Source: OCS116 cluster bacterium AG-430-B22
Lineage (GTDB): Bacteria; Pseudomonadota; Alphaproteobacteria; MED-G09
Direction: 5' to 3'
Length of the DNA: 64,000 nt
Assembly: GCA_003209955.1 (NCBI GenBank)
Contig: QCOD01000006.1
Span: 1 to 64,000 of the forward strand
The position numbers were made by a program, and so were the translations under genes. Each line of letters opens with the position of its first letter. The stretch's first letter is position 1. A model generated the notes under the pieces. The model saw nothing but the letters and a program-made list of their open reading frames with translations, was not told where the DNA came from and made no database searches. Positions 8,052 to 20,328 of this stretch are shown here, in pieces.

Positions 8052-8249
8052 ATGAAAAGAACAGGTCCAATAGAATTTATTCAACAGGTTAGAAATGAAG
8101 TTTCTAAAGTTACTTGGCCCTCAAGGAATGAAACCATGATTACCACATTAATTGTTATAATATTTTCATTTTTTGCATCAATTTTTTTCTTTTTAGGTGA
8201 TCAAGTTATGAGCTTAGGAATTCAATTTGTTTTAGGGTTAGGTAATTAA
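8052..8249 (+). CDS. secE: Preprotein translocase subunit SecE
   Basis: This 65-residue single-span SecE is the short alphaproteobacterial form. The conserved amphipathic helix reads EVSKVTWPSRNET (16-28) and one transmembrane helix follows (about 31-62). It clamps SecY in the inner-membrane SecYEG channel. The ATG at 8052 lies 27 bases after tRNA-Trp; the open frame extends upstream through the tRNA and is not coding there. nusG begins two bases after the stop, the usual pairing. Confidence 0.96.
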   Translation: MKRTGPIEFIQQVRNEVSKVTWPSRNETMITTLIVIIFSFFASIFFFLGDQVMSLGIQFVLGLGN

Positions 8250-8251
8250 AC

Positions 8252-8788
8252 ATGTCTAAAAAATGGTACATAGTTCATGCCTATTCCAATTTTGAAAAAA
8301 AAGTTGCTGAATCAATAAAAGAAAGGGCTGAGATTGAGAATCTTGACAATGCTTTTGATGAAATAATTGTTCCTACCGAAGAAGTTATTGAACTCAGAAG
8401 AGGAAGAAAAATTAATAGAGAGAAGAGATTTTTCCCAGGTTATGTTTTAGTAAATATGGATTTAACAGACGAAACATTTCATTTAGTTAAAAATACTCCT
8501 AAGGTGACAGGTTTTCTCGGGTCAGAACATGGTACAAAGCCTCATCCTGTTTCAAAAGAAGAAATTGATAGAATTATCAATCGTGTTGAAGAAACTGCTG
8601 ATGGACCAAGACCTTCTGTTATTTTTGAAATTGGAGAGCAGGTTAGAGTTTCTGAAGGGCCTTTTGCTTCATTTAATGGTCATGTGGAAGAAATCGATGA
8701 AGAAAAGTCTAAACTTAAAGTTGCTGTTTCTATTTTCGGTCGTCCAACTCCAGTTGAACTCCAATATACTCAAGTTGAAAAAATATAA
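8252..8788 (+). CDS. nusG: Transcription termination/antitermination factor NusG
   Basis: NusG is 178 residues. The N-terminal NGN domain (WYIVHAYSNFEKKV, then RRGRKINREKRFFPGYVLVNMDL) binds RNA polymerase, and the C-terminal KOW domain (VRVSEGPFASFNGHVEEID) contacts Rho or ribosomal S10. It is a cytosolic factor coupling transcription, translation and Rho termination. It directly follows secE and precedes rplK. Confidence 0.98.
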   Translation: MSKKWYIVHAYSNFEKKVAESIKERAEIENLDNAFDEIIVPTEEVIELRRGRKINREKRFFPGYVLVNMDLTDETFHLVKNTPKVTGFLGSEHGTKPHPVSKEEIDRIINRVEETADGPRPSVIFEIGEQVRVSEGPFASFNGHVEEIDEEKSKLKVAVSIFGRPTPVELQYTQVEKI

Positions 8789-8806
8789 ATTTAAATAGGT
8801 AAAAAA

Positions 8807-9232
8807 ATGGTTAAAAAAATTGAAGGTTATCTAAAATTACAAGTTCCAGCTGGACAAGCAAGTCCATCACCACCTATCGGCCCTGCCTTGGGTCAAAGAG
8901 GATTAAACATAATGGACTTTTGTAAGGCATTTAATGCTAAAACACAAAATGAAGAACAAGGCGCGCCCCTTCCTACAACAATAACTATTTATGTTGATAA
9001 ATCTTTTGATTTCGTTATAAAGACTGCTCCAACAAGTTATTTATTAAAGAAAGCTGCAAAAATTGATAAAGGAGCAGGCAATGTTGGCTCCGAATCTTGT
9101 GGTTCAGTAACTTTAGCTCAATGTAAAGAAATTGCGGAGGCTAAAATGAAAGATTTAAATGCATATGATATTGATGCTGCAGTAAATATTGTAAAAGGCT
9201 CCGCGAGATCTATGGGGTTAGAGGTTAAATAA
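8807..9232 (+). CDS. rplK: 50S ribosomal protein L11
   Basis: L11 is 141 residues with the proline-rich N-terminal domain ([25 protein letters not shown] is recognisable in 11-35) and a C-terminal rRNA-binding domain ending in [13 protein letters not shown]. It forms the GTPase-associated centre with 23S rRNA and the L10-L12 stalk. rplA starts two bases after its stop, implying translational coupling. Confidence 0.99.
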   Translation: MVKKIEGYLKLQVPAGQASPSPPIGPALGQRGLNIMDFCKAFNAKTQNEEQGAPLPTTITIYVDKSFDFVIKTAPTSYLLKKAAKIDKGAGNVGSESCGSVTLAQCKEIAEAKMKDLNAYDIDAAVNIVKGSARSMGLEVK

Positions 9233-9234
9233 TC

Positions 9235-9927
9235 ATGAGCACAAGAAGTAAAAGGTATAATGAAATTTCTGAAAAAGTTGACCCTGATAAGCTTTACCTA
9301 CTTGATGAAGGAATAGATTTGATAAAAGATTCTTCTAATCTTAAATTTGATGAAACGCTTGATATTGCTGTTAACTTAAATATTGATCCTACATTTTCTG
9401 ATCAAAATGTGCGAGGAGTTATAAATCTTCCAAGTGGAATTGGAAAAGACCTTCGAGTTGCTGTTTTTGCAAAAGGGGACAAAGCTAAAGAAGCTGAAAA
9501 CTCTGGAGCAGATATAGTTGGTTCTGAAGATTTAGTTGAAAAAGTTTCTTCAGGTAATATTGATTTTGAAAGATGTATTGCAACACCAGATATGATGCCC
9601 TTAGTTGGAAGACTTGGAAAAGTTCTTGGACCAAAAGGGTTAATGCCTAATCCAAAGATAGGTACAGTTACAAATGATATAGCTGCTGCCGTAAAATCAG
9701 CGAAAGCTGGTTCAGTGGAATATAGGAATGATAAAGCAGGAATTATCCATGCTGGAATTGGTAAAGTAAGTTTTTCCAAGGAAGACTTAAATGCCAATAT
9801 TATTGAGTTTGTTAAAGCAGTTAAAAAGGACAAACCTAAAGCTGCTAAAGGAGTATTTATAAAAAAAGTATCTTTAAGCTCTACTATGGGAGCTGGATTA
9901 AGAATTGATACAGGAGTATTTAATTAA
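9235..9927 (+). CDS. rplA: 50S ribosomal protein L1
   Basis: L1 is 230 residues, full length. The signature [14 protein letters not shown] is present near 137-150. It forms the mobile stalk at the E site and in many bacteria represses its own rplKA operon; no L1 target was searched for here. The next gene, rplJ, is separated by a 155-base structured leader. Confidence 0.99.
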   Translation: MSTRSKRYNEISEKVDPDKLYLLDEGIDLIKDSSNLKFDETLDIAVNLNIDPTFSDQNVRGVINLPSGIGKDLRVAVFAKGDKAKEAENSGADIVGSEDLVEKVSSGNIDFERCIATPDMMPLVGRLGKVLGPKGLMPNPKIGTVTNDIAAAVKSAKAGSVEYRNDKAGIIHAGIGKVSFSKEDLNANIIEFVKAVKKDKPKAAKGVFIKKVSLSSTMGAGLRIDTGVFN

Positions 9928-9940
9928 ACTCTTGTTTCAA

Positions 9941-10070
9941 GTGCATTTTTAATGCACGAACTGTCCTAGACTATGGGTGTCTTGAACTTAATAAATTTGC
10001 CCATACGAGACATAAAGGACAGCCTGGTTTACTTTGTAAACCTTTTGTTAATAATTTCCTTTTAAGGAAT
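9941..10070 (+). promoter_or_regulatory. L10-type ribosomal protein leader upstream of rplJ
   Basis: The gap between rplA and rplJ folds convincingly. CTGTCCT (9961-9967) pairs with AGGACAG (10016-10022); inside it TATGGG (9972-9977) pairs with CCCATA (10000-10005) and TGTCT pairs with AGACA. A GGTTTAC/GTAAACC hairpin (10026-10042) followed by TTTT resembles an attenuator, and GTGCATT/AATGCAC (9941-9957) precedes the whole. Position and fold match the known L10(L12)4-binding leader by which the stalk complex represses rplJL. The assignment is from position and pairing, not a covariance search. Confidence 0.7.
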
Positions 10071-10082
10071 TTGGAGGTTAAA

Positions 10083-10601
10083 ATGGATAGAACTGCAAAA
10101 GAGAAAGTTGTTTCAGACTTAGCAAAAAAGTTTGATGAATCTAATTTTTTCATTTTAACGCATAATAATGGACTATCTGTAGGTGAAATAACTAACTTGA
10201 GGAATCAATTAAGGGAATCTGGAAGCACTTTTAAGGTTGTAAAAAATAGCTTAGCAAAAATTGCTGTTATTAATACTAAAGTAAAAGATCTCTCAGAGCA
10301 TTTTAATGGACCTTTAGCTATAGTTTTTTCAGATGAATTAACTTCACAACCAAAAATAATTTCTGATTTTACAAAAGATAATGAAAATTTATCAGTTGTA
10401 GGGGGATTTATGGATGGTGAAATTATTGACAAAGAGACTATTAGTAAACTGGCGTCACTACCGAGTCTTGATACACTAAGGGCTAAAATAATAGGCTCTT
10501 TAACTTCTTCTGCATCAAAAATTGCAGGAATAGTTACTAAACCTGGAGGTCAAATTGCCCAGATTTTAAGTGCTAAAAGTCAAAATAGTGAGGCTGCTTA
10601 A
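10083..10601 (+). CDS. rplJ: 50S ribosomal protein L10
   Basis: L10 is 172 residues and anchors the L7/L12 dimers to the ribosome. The N-terminal rRNA-binding domain (MDRTAKEKVVSDLAKKF, then LRESGSTFKVVKNSLAK) is followed by a C-terminal helix for L12. The ATG at 10083 is chosen because GGAGG at 10073-10077 is its ribosome site; an upstream TTG at 10071 overlaps that site. A structured leader precedes it and rplL follows 22 bases downstream. Confidence 0.97.
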   Translation: MDRTAKEKVVSDLAKKFDESNFFILTHNNGLSVGEITNLRNQLRESGSTFKVVKNSLAKIAVINTKVKDLSEHFNGPLAIVFSDELTSQPKIISDFTKDNENLSVVGGFMDGEIIDKETISKLASLPSLDTLRAKIIGSLTSSASKIAGIVTKPGGQIAQILSAKSQNSEAA

Positions 10602-10623
10602 TTTAACTTATTAGGAGAAAAAA

Positions 10624-11004
10624 ATGGCTGATTTAGAAAAAATTGCTGAAGAATTATCAAATTTAACTGTTCTTGAAGCTTCGGAATTATCAAAAATTCT
10701 TGAAGAAAAATGGGGTGTTTCTGCTGCTGCACCAGTTGCTGTTGCTGCCGTTGCACCTGGAGGCGAAGCTGGTGGAGCTGCCGCAGAGGAAAAAGATACA
10801 TTTACTATTGTCCTTGCTGATGTAGGTGATAAGAAGATTAATGTTATTAAAGAAGTTAGAACTGCGACCGGCCTTGGTTTAAAAGAGGCTAAAGAATTAG
10901 TTGAATCTGCTCCAAAGGACATTAAAGAGGATGTTCCTAAAGATGAAGCTAACGAAATAAAAGAAAAACTAGAAGCTGCAGGTGCAAAAGTTGAACTTAA
11001 ATAA
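10624..11004 (+). CDS. rplL: 50S ribosomal protein L7/L12
   Basis: L7/L12 is 126 residues. It has an N-terminal dimerisation domain, an Ala/Gly/Val-rich hinge (about 36-57) and a C-terminal domain with [24 protein letters not shown], which recruits translational GTPases. An AGGAG ribosome site lies eight bases before the ATG. rpoB starts 42 bases downstream without a visible terminator. Confidence 0.99.
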   Translation: MADLEKIAEELSNLTVLEASELSKILEEKWGVSAAAPVAVAAVAPGGEAGGAAAEEKDTFTIVLADVGDKKINVIKEVRTATGLGLKEAKELVESAPKDIKEDVPKDEANEIKEKLEAAGAKVELK

Positions 11005-11046
11005 TTCTTTCAAATAAATAAATTTTAAATAAGGGTCTTAACAGAT

Positions 11047-14000
11047 ATGACAGAAAATTTTAATGCTAGGAAAAGAATAAGGAAATCTTTTCAAAGAATT
11101 GATAATATTGCAGAAATGCCAAATTTAATTGAAGTTCAGAGATTGTCTTACGATTTATTCTTGCAAAAAAATATTTCTCATGATGAAAGGTTAAATAAAG
11201 GTCTAGAAAATGTTTTTCGTGGCGTTTTCCCTATTCATGACTATTCAGAATCATCAACAATAGAATATATATCATACTCTTTTGACGAACCAAAATTTGA
11301 TACAGGTGAATGTATTCAAAGAAGTCTTACATATGCTGCTCCCCTAAAAGTTACTCTTAGACTTATAGTTTACGATGTTGATGAAGAAAATGAAACCAGA
11401 TCAATAAAAGATGTAAAAGAACAAGATGTTTATATGGGTGATCTTCCTCTTATGACTGAAAATGGTACATTTATTATAAATGGTACTGAAAGAGTTGTTG
11501 TATCTCAAATGCATCGTAGTCCAGGAGTATTTTTTGACCATGACAAAGGAAAAACTCATTCATCTGGAAAGATTCTCTATGCCGCAAGGATAATACCTTA
11601 TAGAGGCTCTTGGCTTGATTTTGAGTTTGACGCTAAAGATATTCTCAATGCAAGAATAGATAGAAAAAAGAAATTTCCTGCCACAACTGTCCTTTATAGT
11701 TTAGGATTTGACTCTCATGAAATTCTTTCCTTATTTTATAAAAATGAAATTCATACAAGACAAAAAGATGGTTGGAAGAAGCCATTTGTTTCAGAGTATT
11801 TAAAAGGTTCAAAAGTTATATATGATTTAGTTGATGCTAAAAATAATAAAGTAATTATTGAGTCAGGAAAAAAGATTACAAAAAGAACTCTTGATCAAAA
11901 TAATAAAGTTAAGGATTTATTTATATCTAATGAAGAAATATTAGGAAAATTTATTTCAGAAGATATTGTTAATTATAAGACTGGAGAAATTTTTGCTGAA
12001 GCTGGCGATGAGATAACTGAAGAATTATTATCTACATTTGAAATTGAAAAAATTAATGAAATACCAGTTCTTCTAATTGATAATGTTAATTTTAGTCCTT
12101 TTGTTAGGAATACCTTAGCGGTTGATAAATCTTTTGATAAAACATCAGCCCTATTTGAGATATATAAAATTCTAAGACCAGGTGAGCCACCTACAGTCGA
12201 AAGCGCTTCAGGTTTATTTAATAGCTTATTTTTTGACAGCGATAGATATGATTTATCTGATGTAGGAAGAGTTAAAATAAATATGAGATTAAATCTTGAT
12301 ACTCCCGATGATCATGGAATACTTACTAAAGATGATATTTCCAATGTTTTAAAAACAATTGTTGACCTTAGAGATGGTAAAGGAGATATCGATGATATAG
12401 ATAATTTAGGCAATAGAAGAGTTAGATCTGTTGGTGAGTTAATGGAAAATCAATTCAGAATAGGTTTGCTTCGAATGGAAAGAGCCATTAAAGAACGAAT
12501 GAGTTCAATTGATATTGATGCAGTTATGCCTCAAGATATTATTAATGCTAAACCTATAGCAGCTTCTATAAGGGAATTTTTTGGATCTTCTCAGTTATCT
12601 CAATTTATGGATCAAACAAATCCTCTTTCTGAAATCACACATAAAAGAAGAGTTTCTGCACTAGGTCCTGGGGGACTTACTAGAGAAAGAGCGGGATTTG
12701 AAGTTAGGGATGTTCATCCTACTCATTATGGAAGAATATGCCCCATTGAGACTCCTGAGGGTCCAAATATAGGCCTTATTAATTCATTAGCAACTTACGC
12801 AAGGGTTAATAAATACGGATTTATTGAAAGTCCGTATTTAAAGATTGAAAATGGAAAGAAGACAAATGAAATAGTTTATCTATCTGCTGTTGAAGAAGGA
12901 AGATACAGGATAGCACAGGCTGATGAACCATCTAACGAAAAAGGATTGTTTATTAGCGATCTAATAAACTGTAGACATGATGGTGATTTTGATTTAGTTG
13001 GACCTGAATCAGTCGATTTCATGGATGTTAGTCCAAAACAAACAGTATCAGTTGCCGCTTCACTGATACCTTTTTTAGAAAATGATGATGCTAATAGAGC
13101 TTTAATGGGTTCTAATATGATGAGGCAAGCTGTTCCCTTATTGACAAATGAAGCACCTTTAGTTGGTACTGGAATGGAAGGTCTTGTAGCTAGTGACTCA
13201 GGAGCAGCATTAATTGCATCCAAGGATGGTATAGTTGATCAAGTTGATTCCCAAAGAATTGTTATTAGATCAGATAGTGATTTAAAGAAAGGTGATTTGG
13301 GTGTTGAAATTTATAATCTTAAGAAATTTCAAAGATCAAATCAATCAACATGCGTAAATCAAAAACCTCTTGTTAGAGTAGGTGATAATGTTAAAAAAGG
13401 AGAAGTTATAGCAGATGGACCTTCTACTGATAAAGGCGAATTAGCTCTTGGAAAAAATGTCTTAGTAGCTTTTATGCCTTGGAATGGCTACAACTTCGAA
13501 GACTCAATTCTACTTTCTGAAAAACTTGTTAAGGATGATGTTTTTACATCCATTCACATTGAAGAATTTGAAATTATGGCAAGAGATACTAAACTTGGAT
13601 CAGAAGATATTACAAGAGATATTCCAAATGTAGGTGAAGAAGCGCTAAGAAATCTAGATGAGTCGGGTATTGTTTATATTGGTGCTGAAGTAAAACCAGG
13701 TGATATATTAGTAGGAAAAGTTACACCAAAGGGAGAAAGCCCTATTACTCCTGAGGAGAAATTATTAAGGGCAATTTTTGGCGAAAAAGCATCTGATGTA
13801 AGAGACAGTTCTCTTAGACTATCACCAGGAACAAATGGAACTGTTGTAGATGTTAAAGTATTCAATAGGCATGGTATTGAAAAAGATGAAAGAGCTCTTG
13901 CAGTTGAACAAGAAGAAATTGAGAGATTATCAATAGATAGAGACGATGAAATATATATATTAGATAGAAATATGTATTCTTTATTGAAAGATTTTTTACT

Positions 14001-15126
14001 AAATAAAGTTGCCTTATCTGGTCCTAATATAGGTAAAAAAGGAACAAAAATTACTCAAGACATAATAAATTCTTCATCAAATAATTCTCTTTGGGATTTT
14101 GTACTACAAAACAGTAACAATCAAAAAGAAATTGAAGAAATAAGACTGCAGTATGATGATGCCAGAAATATAATAGAAGAAAAATTTCAGGATAAAGTTG
14201 ATAAAGTAAGCAGAGGAGATGATTTGCTTCCTGGAGTAATGAAGTGCATCAAAGTTTATGTTGCCGTTAAACGTAAACTTCAGCCAGGAGATAAAATGGC
14301 AGGAAGACATGGTAATAAAGGTGTTATTTCCAGAATTTTGCCAGTAGAAGATATGCCATACCTTGAGGACGGAACTCCTGTTGATGTTGTATTAAACCCG
14401 CTTGGCGTTCCTAGCAGAATGAATGTTGGCCAAATTCTCGAAACACACCTTGGATGGACTTGCTCAGGTTTAGGTAAAAAAGTTTCAGATGCATTAAATC
14501 AATATGAAGAGAATATGAATATAGATAATGTTAAAGATGTGATTAAAGATATTTACAATGACAATGACATTGATAAATTTAAAGATGGTGAATTTATAGA
14601 ACTTGCTCATACACTTAAGAAAGGAGTTCCAGTTTCAACTCCTGTATTTGATGGAGCAAGAGAAGCTGATATTGTTGATTTATTAGATAAAGCTGGCCTT
14701 AGTAATACTGGTCAGGTTTATCTCTATGATGGAAGGTCTGGGATCAAGTTTGATCGCCCTGTAACAGTTGGCTATATTTATATGCTTAAGCTACATCATT
14801 TAGTTGATGATAAAATTCACGGTAGATCAGTGGGTCCATATAGTCTTGTGACACAACAACCACTTGGAGGAAAAGCGCAGTTTGGAGGTCAAAGATTTGG
14901 TGAAATGGAGGTTTGGGCTCTTGAAGCTTATGGAGCAGCATACACTCTCCAAGAAATGTTAACTGTAAAATCAGATGATGTTGCAGGTAGAACTAAAGTT
15001 TATGAGTCGATAATTCGTGGTGAAGAAAATTTTGAAGCTGGTGTTCCTGAAAGCTTTAATGTTCTTGTAAAGGAAATGCGCTCTTTAGGTTTAAATGTTG
15101 AATTGCAAGAGGATGAAGTAAACTAG
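11047..15126 (+). CDS. rpoB: RNA polymerase beta subunit
   Basis: RpoB is 1359 residues, the expected alphaproteobacterial length, and forms half of the polymerase active-site cleft. The rifampicin-binding region reads [20 protein letters not shown] then [10 protein letters not shown], with the Asp, His and Ser of the sensitive form in place. The C-terminal [27 protein letters not shown] block is complete. It is followed 29 bases later by rpoC. Confidence 0.99.
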   Translation: MTENFNARKRIRKSFQRIDNIAEMPNLIEVQRLSYDLFLQKNISHDERLNKGLENVFRGVFPIHDYSESSTIEYISYSFDEPKFDTGECIQRSLTYAAPLKVTLRLIVYDVDEENETRSIKDVKEQDVYMGDLPLMTENGTFIINGTERVVVSQMHRSPGVFFDHDKGKTHSSGKILYAARIIPYRGSWLDFEFDAKDILNARIDRKKKFPATTVLYSLGFDSHEILSLFYKNEIHTRQKDGWKKPFVSEYLKGSKVIYDLVDAKNNKVIIESGKKITKRTLDQNNKVKDLFISNEEILGKFISEDIVNYKTGEIFAEAGDEITEELLSTFEIEKINEIPVLLIDNVNFSPFVRNTLAVDKSFDKTSALFEIYKILRPGEPPTVESASGLFNSLFFDSDRYDLSDVGRVKINMRLNLDTPDDHGILTKDDISNVLKTIVDLRDGKGDIDDIDNLGNRRVRSVGELMENQFRIGLLRMERAIKERMSSIDIDAVMPQDIINAKPIAASIREFFGSSQLSQFMDQTNPLSEITHKRRVSALGPGGLTRERAGFEVRDVHPTHYGRICPIETPEGPNIGLINSLATYARVNKYGFIESPYLKIENGKKTNEIVYLSAVEEGRYRIAQADEPSNEKGLFISDLINCRHDGDFDLVGPESVDFMDVSPKQTVSVAASLIPFLENDDANRALMGSNMMRQAVPLLTNEAPLVGTGMEGLVASDSGAALIASKDGIVDQVDSQRIVIRSDSDLKKGDLGVEIYNLKKFQRSNQSTCVNQKPLVRVGDNVKKGEVIADGPSTDKGELALGKNVLVAFMPWNGYNFEDSILLSEKLVKDDVFTSIHIEEFEIMARDTKLGSEDITRDIPNVGEEALRNLDESGIVYIGAEVKPGDILVGKVTPKGESPITPEEKLLRAIFGEKASDVRDSSLRLSPGTNGTVVDVKVFNRHGIEKDERALAVEQEEIERLSIDRDDEIYILDRNMYSLLKDFLLNKVALSGPNIGKKGTKITQDIINSSSNNSLWDFVLQNSNNQKEIEEIRLQYDDARNIIEEKFQDKVDKVSRGDDLLPGVMKCIKVYVAVKRKLQPGDKMAGRHGNKGVISRILPVEDMPYLEDGTPVDVVLNPLGVPSRMNVGQILETHLGWTCSGLGKKVSDALNQYEENMNIDNVKDVIKDIYNDNDIDKFKDGEFIELAHTLKKGVPVSTPVFDGAREADIVDLLDKAGLSNTGQVYLYDGRSGIKFDRPVTVGYIYMLKLHHLVDDKIHGRSVGPYSLVTQQPLGGKAQFGGQRFGEMEVWALEAYGAAYTLQEMLTVKSDDVAGRTKVYESIIRGEENFEAGVPESFNVLVKEMRSLGLNVELQEDEVN

Positions 15127-15155
15127 AAATAGTTATTTTAATTAGGTGAAATAAA

Positions 15156-18100
15156 ATGAACAAAGAAGTTTTAGATATCTTTAATCAGAATAAAGCAACA
15201 CAACAATTCGATCACATAAGAATTGGGATAGCAAGTCCTGAAAAAATATTATCTTGGTCATATGGTGAAATCAAAAAACCTGAAACTATAAATTATAGAA
15301 CCTTTAAACCAGAAAGAGATGGTCTTTTTTGCGCAAGAATTTTTGGTCCTGTAAAAGATTACGAATGTTTATGCGGTAAATACAAGAGAATGAAGTTTAA
15401 AGGTATTGTATGCGAAAAATGTGGCGTCGAGGTTACTTTATCAAAAGTTAGAAGAGAAAGAATGGGTCACATAGAGTTGGCTTCTCCAGTCGCTCATATT
15501 TGGTTCTTAAAATCATTACCTAGTAGAATTGGTTTGATACTGGATATGATGCTTAAAGACCTTGAAAAAGTGTTATATTTTGAAAGTTTTATTGTGTTAG
15601 ACCCTGGGCTAACTCCACTTGATAAACTTCAATTATTAACTGAAGATGAGTTTATAGACGCACAAAATGAATATGGTGCTGATAATTTTAAAGTTGGTAT
15701 AGGTGCAGAAGCAATTAGACTTCTTCTAGAAGAACTTGATTTGGATGAATTAAGTGAATCAATTAGGGCAGAAATAAAAGAAACTACCAGCGAACTAAAA
15801 CCAAAAAAATTAGCAAAAAGATTAAAAGTTATTGAAGCATTTAAGGTATCTGGTAATAAGCCTGAGTGGATGATTTTAAAGGTTATACCTGTTATTCCGC
15901 CAGAACTTAGACCGCTTGTACCATTAGATGGAGGTAGATTTGCTACATCTGATTTAAATGATTTATACAGAAGAGTAATTAACAGAAATAATAGATTACG
16001 AAGATTAATGGATTTAAGAGCTCCTGATATAATTATTAGAAATGAAAAACGAATGCTTCAAGAATCCGTAGACGCTTTATTTGATAATGGAAGAAGGGGA
16101 AGAGTAATAACTGGCTCTAATAAAAGACCACTTAAATCTCTATCTGATATGTTGAAGGGTAAACAAGGTAGATTTAGACAAAATTTATTAGGTAAAAGAG
16201 TTGATTATTCTGGAAGATCCGTAATTGTTGTGGGACCAGAATTAAAACTGCATCAATGTGGATTACCAAAGAAATTAGCTTTAGAGCTTTTTAAACCTTT
16301 TATATATTCAAGACTTGAGTCTCTAGGGATTTCATCAACTGTTAAACAAGCAAAGAGAATGGTTGAGAAACAAACAACAGAAGTTTGGGATATTTTAGAA
16401 GAAGTGATAAGAGAGCATCCAGTTTTATTAAATAGAGCACCAACATTACATAGGCTAGGTATACAGGCATTTGAACCACTTCTTATTGAAGGAAAGGCGA
16501 TACAACTTCATCCTTTAGTATGTGCTGCATTTAATGCTGATTTTGATGGCGATCAAATGGCTGTTCATGTACCCCTATCTTTAGAAGCTCAGCTTGAAGC
16601 AAGAGTTCTAATGATGTCTACAAACAATATTTTACATCCTGCGAACGGCGACCCAATTATTGTTCCAAGCCAAGACATTATTTTAGGATTGTATTATTTA
16701 TCTCAAATGAAACAAAATGAGCCTGGAGAAGGAAGACATTTTGATAATGTTAATGAAATTGAATTCGCATTAGAAAATAAAACCATTACTCTTCATACAA
16801 AAATAACCTTTAGATTTAATACTGAAGAAGGCTATAAAAAATATGAAACAACTCCAGGAAGAGTATTAATTTCAAAGGAGTTGCCTGATGATGAGAATAT
16901 TTCATTTGAAATTGTTAATAAACTTTTAACAAAGAAAGAAATTTCTAGAATGATTGATGATGTTTACAGGCATTGTGGTCAAAAGCAAACTGTTATTTTT
17001 TGTGATCATATAATGAAATTAGGTTTTAGACATGCATGTAATGCTGGTATATCTTTTGGAAAAGACGATATGATAATTCCTGAGGAGAAAGAAAACTTAA
17101 TCAATGAAACAAACGAATTGGTTAAAGAGTTTGAGCAGCAATATATTGACGGTTTTATAACTAGAGGTGAAAAGTATAATAAAGTTGTTGATGCATGGGC
17201 AAAATGTACTGATAAAGTTGAGGATAAAATGATGAGTAAAATTTCTTCTTCTCAAATAAACAAAGACTCAGAGAGAGAAGATCCAATTAACTCTATTTAT
17301 ATGATGGCTCATTCTGGCGCTAGAGGTTCAGCAGCTCAAATGAAGCAATTATCCGGTATGCGTGGACTTATGGCTAAACCTTCAGGTGAAATTATAGAGA
17401 CACCCATAATTTCGAACTTTAAAGAAGGTCTGAATGTGCTTGAATATTTTAACTCTACTCATGGTGCTAGAAAAGGTCTTGCTGATACGGCTTTAAAAAC
17501 TGCTAACTCTGGATATTTAACAAGAAGACTTGTTGATGTTGCTCAAGACTGTATAGTAGTTGAACATGATTGTGGAACTTCTGAAGGCTTGATTCTTAAA
17601 CCAGTCATTGAATCTGGCGAAGAAATGGTATCTCTCTCAGATAGAGTTTTAGGAAGAGTTCCTTGCGAGGATGTTATTGATCCAGCAACAAATGAAATAA
17701 TAGTTAAAAAAGGGGATATAATTGAAGAAAAACATTTATCTGCCATTGATAAATCTAATCTTTTAGAAATAAAAATACGATCAGTTTTAACTTGTGAAAC
17801 AAAAAATGGTGTTTGTGCAAAATGTTATGGACGTGATTTAGCAAGAGGCACTGCTGTTAATATTGGTGAAGCTGTTGGAGTTATTGCAGCCCAGTCTATT
17901 GGTGAGCCAGGTACACAATTAACTATGAGAACTTTCCATATTGGCGGTACAGCTCAGGTAATGGATCAATCTTATGTCGAGTCGTCTGTTAATGGTAAAA
18001 TAGAAATTAATGACCTAAATATGCTGGAAGACTCTGAAAAAAGAAAAATTATCATTGGAAGGACTACAAGTGTTTCAGTTATTGATGAATTTGGTAATGA

Positions 18101-19313
18101 AAGATCAAAACATAAACTAACTTATGGTAGTGAGTTACTTGTTGAAAAAGGACAAGATATTAAAAAAGGCGATAGATTAGCTCAATGGGACCCTTATACA
18201 ATTCCAATTATAACTGAATCTTCTGGTGTTATCGAATTTGAGGATCTGACTGAGGGCGTTAGCTTGAGTGAAGTTTCAGATGAATCAACAGGTATTAAAC
18301 AAAAAGTTGTAGTTGATTGGAAAAATTCTTCAAAATCAGCATCTTTAAAACCTTCAATACTTGTTAAGGATGAAAAAGGAAATATTGTCACCAATAATAC
18401 TGGAAGAGAAGCAAGATACCTTATGTCTGTAGATGCAATTATTTCTGCTAATGATGGTTCAAAAGTTAATGCTGGAGATGTTATTGCAAGAATTCCTACT
18501 GAAGGAGCTAAAACAAGAGATATTACAGGTGGTCTTCCTAGAGTAGCAGAATTATTTGAAGCAAGAAAACCAAAAGACCATGCTGTAATTGCTGAGGTTA
18601 CTGGAGCTGTTGAATTTGCAAGAGACTATAAAAATAAAAGAAGGATTGTTATACATCCAACTAATGAAGATGAAAATGAAGCAAGTTATTTAATACCTAA
18701 GGGTAAGCATATATCAGTTCAAGATGGAGATATTATCGAAAAAGGTGATTATCTAATTGATGGAAATCCTGCTCCTCATGATATTTTATCAATTCTTGGT
18801 CTTGAGGCATTAGCAAGCTATCTAGTAGATGAAGTTCAAAATGTATATCGACTTCAGGGTGTAACAATTAATGATAAACATATTGAGGTTATTACTAGGC
18901 AAATGCTTCAAAAAGTTGAGGTATTAGAATCTGGTGATAGTTCTTATTTAGAGGGTGAACAGCTTGATAAAATGGAAGTTGAGGAAGTGAATGAAAAGCT
19001 TTTGAAAGAAAAAAAAGAGCCAGTAAGTTATAAACCATTGCTTTTAGGCATAACTAAGGCATCTCTTCATACAAGGTCATTTATCTCTGCGGCATCCTTC
19101 CAAGAGACAACAAGAGTTTTAACAGATGCTGCTGTGAATCGTAAATCTGATCACTTAATTGGTTTAAAAGAAAATGTTATTGTTGGAAGACTAATTCCTG
19201 CTGGTACCGGAAGTTCAATTAGAAGGATTGAAACTGAAGCTGGATCAAGAGATCAGGAGCTAATTGACCAAAGACAAGAAAGTTCAGAATTAATAGAAGA
19301 AGAGGCCTCCTAA
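15156..19313 (+). CDS. rpoC: RNA polymerase beta' subunit
   Basis: RpoC is 1385 residues. The N-terminal zinc site has the [20 protein letters not shown] pattern (about 71-90), the catalytic Mg loop is [12 protein letters not shown], and the second zinc cluster is supplied by [15 protein letters not shown]. The trigger-loop region [20 protein letters not shown] is intact. The protein ends in a short acidic tail (ELIEEEAS). It closes the rplJL-rpoBC unit, and the 140-base gap after it contains the start of the str operon. Confidence 0.99.
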   Translation: MNKEVLDIFNQNKATQQFDHIRIGIASPEKILSWSYGEIKKPETINYRTFKPERDGLFCARIFGPVKDYECLCGKYKRMKFKGIVCEKCGVEVTLSKVRRERMGHIELASPVAHIWFLKSLPSRIGLILDMMLKDLEKVLYFESFIVLDPGLTPLDKLQLLTEDEFIDAQNEYGADNFKVGIGAEAIRLLLEELDLDELSESIRAEIKETTSELKPKKLAKRLKVIEAFKVSGNKPEWMILKVIPVIPPELRPLVPLDGGRFATSDLNDLYRRVINRNNRLRRLMDLRAPDIIIRNEKRMLQESVDALFDNGRRGRVITGSNKRPLKSLSDMLKGKQGRFRQNLLGKRVDYSGRSVIVVGPELKLHQCGLPKKLALELFKPFIYSRLESLGISSTVKQAKRMVEKQTTEVWDILEEVIREHPVLLNRAPTLHRLGIQAFEPLLIEGKAIQLHPLVCAAFNADFDGDQMAVHVPLSLEAQLEARVLMMSTNNILHPANGDPIIVPSQDIILGLYYLSQMKQNEPGEGRHFDNVNEIEFALENKTITLHTKITFRFNTEEGYKKYETTPGRVLISKELPDDENISFEIVNKLLTKKEISRMIDDVYRHCGQKQTVIFCDHIMKLGFRHACNAGISFGKDDMIIPEEKENLINETNELVKEFEQQYIDGFITRGEKYNKVVDAWAKCTDKVEDKMMSKISSSQINKDSEREDPINSIYMMAHSGARGSAAQMKQLSGMRGLMAKPSGEIIETPIISNFKEGLNVLEYFNSTHGARKGLADTALKTANSGYLTRRLVDVAQDCIVVEHDCGTSEGLILKPVIESGEEMVSLSDRVLGRVPCEDVIDPATNEIIVKKGDIIEEKHLSAIDKSNLLEIKIRSVLTCETKNGVCAKCYGRDLARGTAVNIGEAVGVIAAQSIGEPGTQLTMRTFHIGGTAQVMDQSYVESSVNGKIEINDLNMLEDSEKRKIIIGRTTSVSVIDEFGNERSKHKLTYGSELLVEKGQDIKKGDRLAQWDPYTIPIITESSGVIEFEDLTEGVSLSEVSDESTGIKQKVVVDWKNSSKSASLKPSILVKDEKGNIVTNNTGREARYLMSVDAIISANDGSKVNAGDVIARIPTEGAKTRDITGGLPRVAELFEARKPKDHAVIAEVTGAVEFARDYKNKRRIVIHPTNEDENEASYLIPKGKHISVQDGDIIEKGDYLIDGNPAPHDILSILGLEALASYLVDEVQNVYRLQGVTINDKHIEVITRQMLQKVEVLESGDSSYLEGEQLDKMEVEEVNEKLLKEKKEPVSYKPLLLGITKASLHTRSFISAASFQETTRVLTDAAVNRKSDHLIGLKENVIVGRLIPAGTGSSIRRIETEAGSRDQELIDQRQESSELIEEEAS

Positions 19314-19328
19314 AAATTTATTTTTTTG

Positions 19329-19414
19329 TTGACTGATTAATAAAGTAAAGCTACTAAAGCACTGCTTATGGCAGGTCGTAGGTTTCCTAAACACTGTCGC
19401 CATTCGCTTATAAT
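19329..19414 (+). promoter_or_regulatory. Promoter region of the str (rpsL) operon, two alternatives
   Basis: Two candidates are visible. TTGACT (19329-19334) has at 17 bases the poor -10 TACTAA (19352-19357). Alternatively a perfect TATAAT lies at 19409-19414 but lacks a -35. The GTTGACTG octamer at 19328 is identical to that in the rpsM-operon promoter at 33655, favouring use of the first. Read-through from rpoC is also possible, since no terminator is seen. Confidence 0.4.
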
Positions 19415-19441
19415 TTGTTAATTATATCCAATAATGGATAT
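19368..19441 (+). promoter_or_regulatory. Structured leader before rpsL
   Basis: Two stem-loops can be drawn. In the first, ATGGC (19368-19372) pairs with GCCAT (19399-19403), CAG pairs with CTG across a two-base bulge, and an apical GTTT-CCT-AAAC hairpin sits at 19382-19392. In the second, ATATCCA (19424-19430) pairs with TGGATAT (19435-19441), ending one base before the AAGGA ribosome site of rpsL. Autoregulation by an r-protein is plausible but unproven. Confidence 0.4.
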
Positions 19442-19453
19442 TAAGGATTTGTT

Positions 19454-19825
19454 ATGCCAACTATTAATCAATTAGTTCGTAAAAGAAGAGCTAAAATTGA
19501 AAAATTGAATAAAGTTCCAGCTATGGAGTCGTGTCCTCAAAAAAGAGGCGTTTGCACAAGGGTTTACACGACTACACCAAAAAAACCAAACTCTGCATTA
19601 AGAAAAGTAGCTAGAGTAAGATTATCTAATGGTTATGAGGTTACAAGTTATATTCCTGGTGAAGGACATAATTTACAAGAGCATTCAGTTGTTCTTATAC
19701 GTGGCGGAAGAGTAAAAGATCTTCCTGGTGTTCGATATCATATATTACGAGGTGTTTTAGATACACAAGGTGTTGCTGATCGAAAACAAAGAAGATCTAA
19801 ATACGGAACAAAAAGACCTAAATAA
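19454..19825 (+). CDS. rpsL: 30S ribosomal protein S12
   Basis: S12 is 123 residues and lines the decoding site. The streptomycin-related loops [13 protein letters not shown] and [13 protein letters not shown] carry the wild-type lysines, so the streptomycin-sensitive form is expected. AAGGA at 19443-19447 is the ribosome site, directly after a 7-bp hairpin. It is the first gene of the str operon. Confidence 0.99.
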   Translation: MPTINQLVRKRRAKIEKLNKVPAMESCPQKRGVCTRVYTTTPKKPNSALRKVARVRLSNGYEVTSYIPGEGHNLQEHSVVLIRGGRVKDLPGVRYHILRGVLDTQGVADRKQRRSKYGTKRPK

Positions 19826-19845
19826 TGATCTTGGAGAAGGAATAG

Positions 19846-20316
<471 letters not shown>

Positions 20317-20328
20317 AAGAGGTTAGCT

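Noticed and set aside
10598..10922. Two long minus-strand frames opposite rplL
   Set aside because: They are antisense shadows of the Ala/Glu-rich L7/L12 gene and give low-complexity peptides with no ribosome site.
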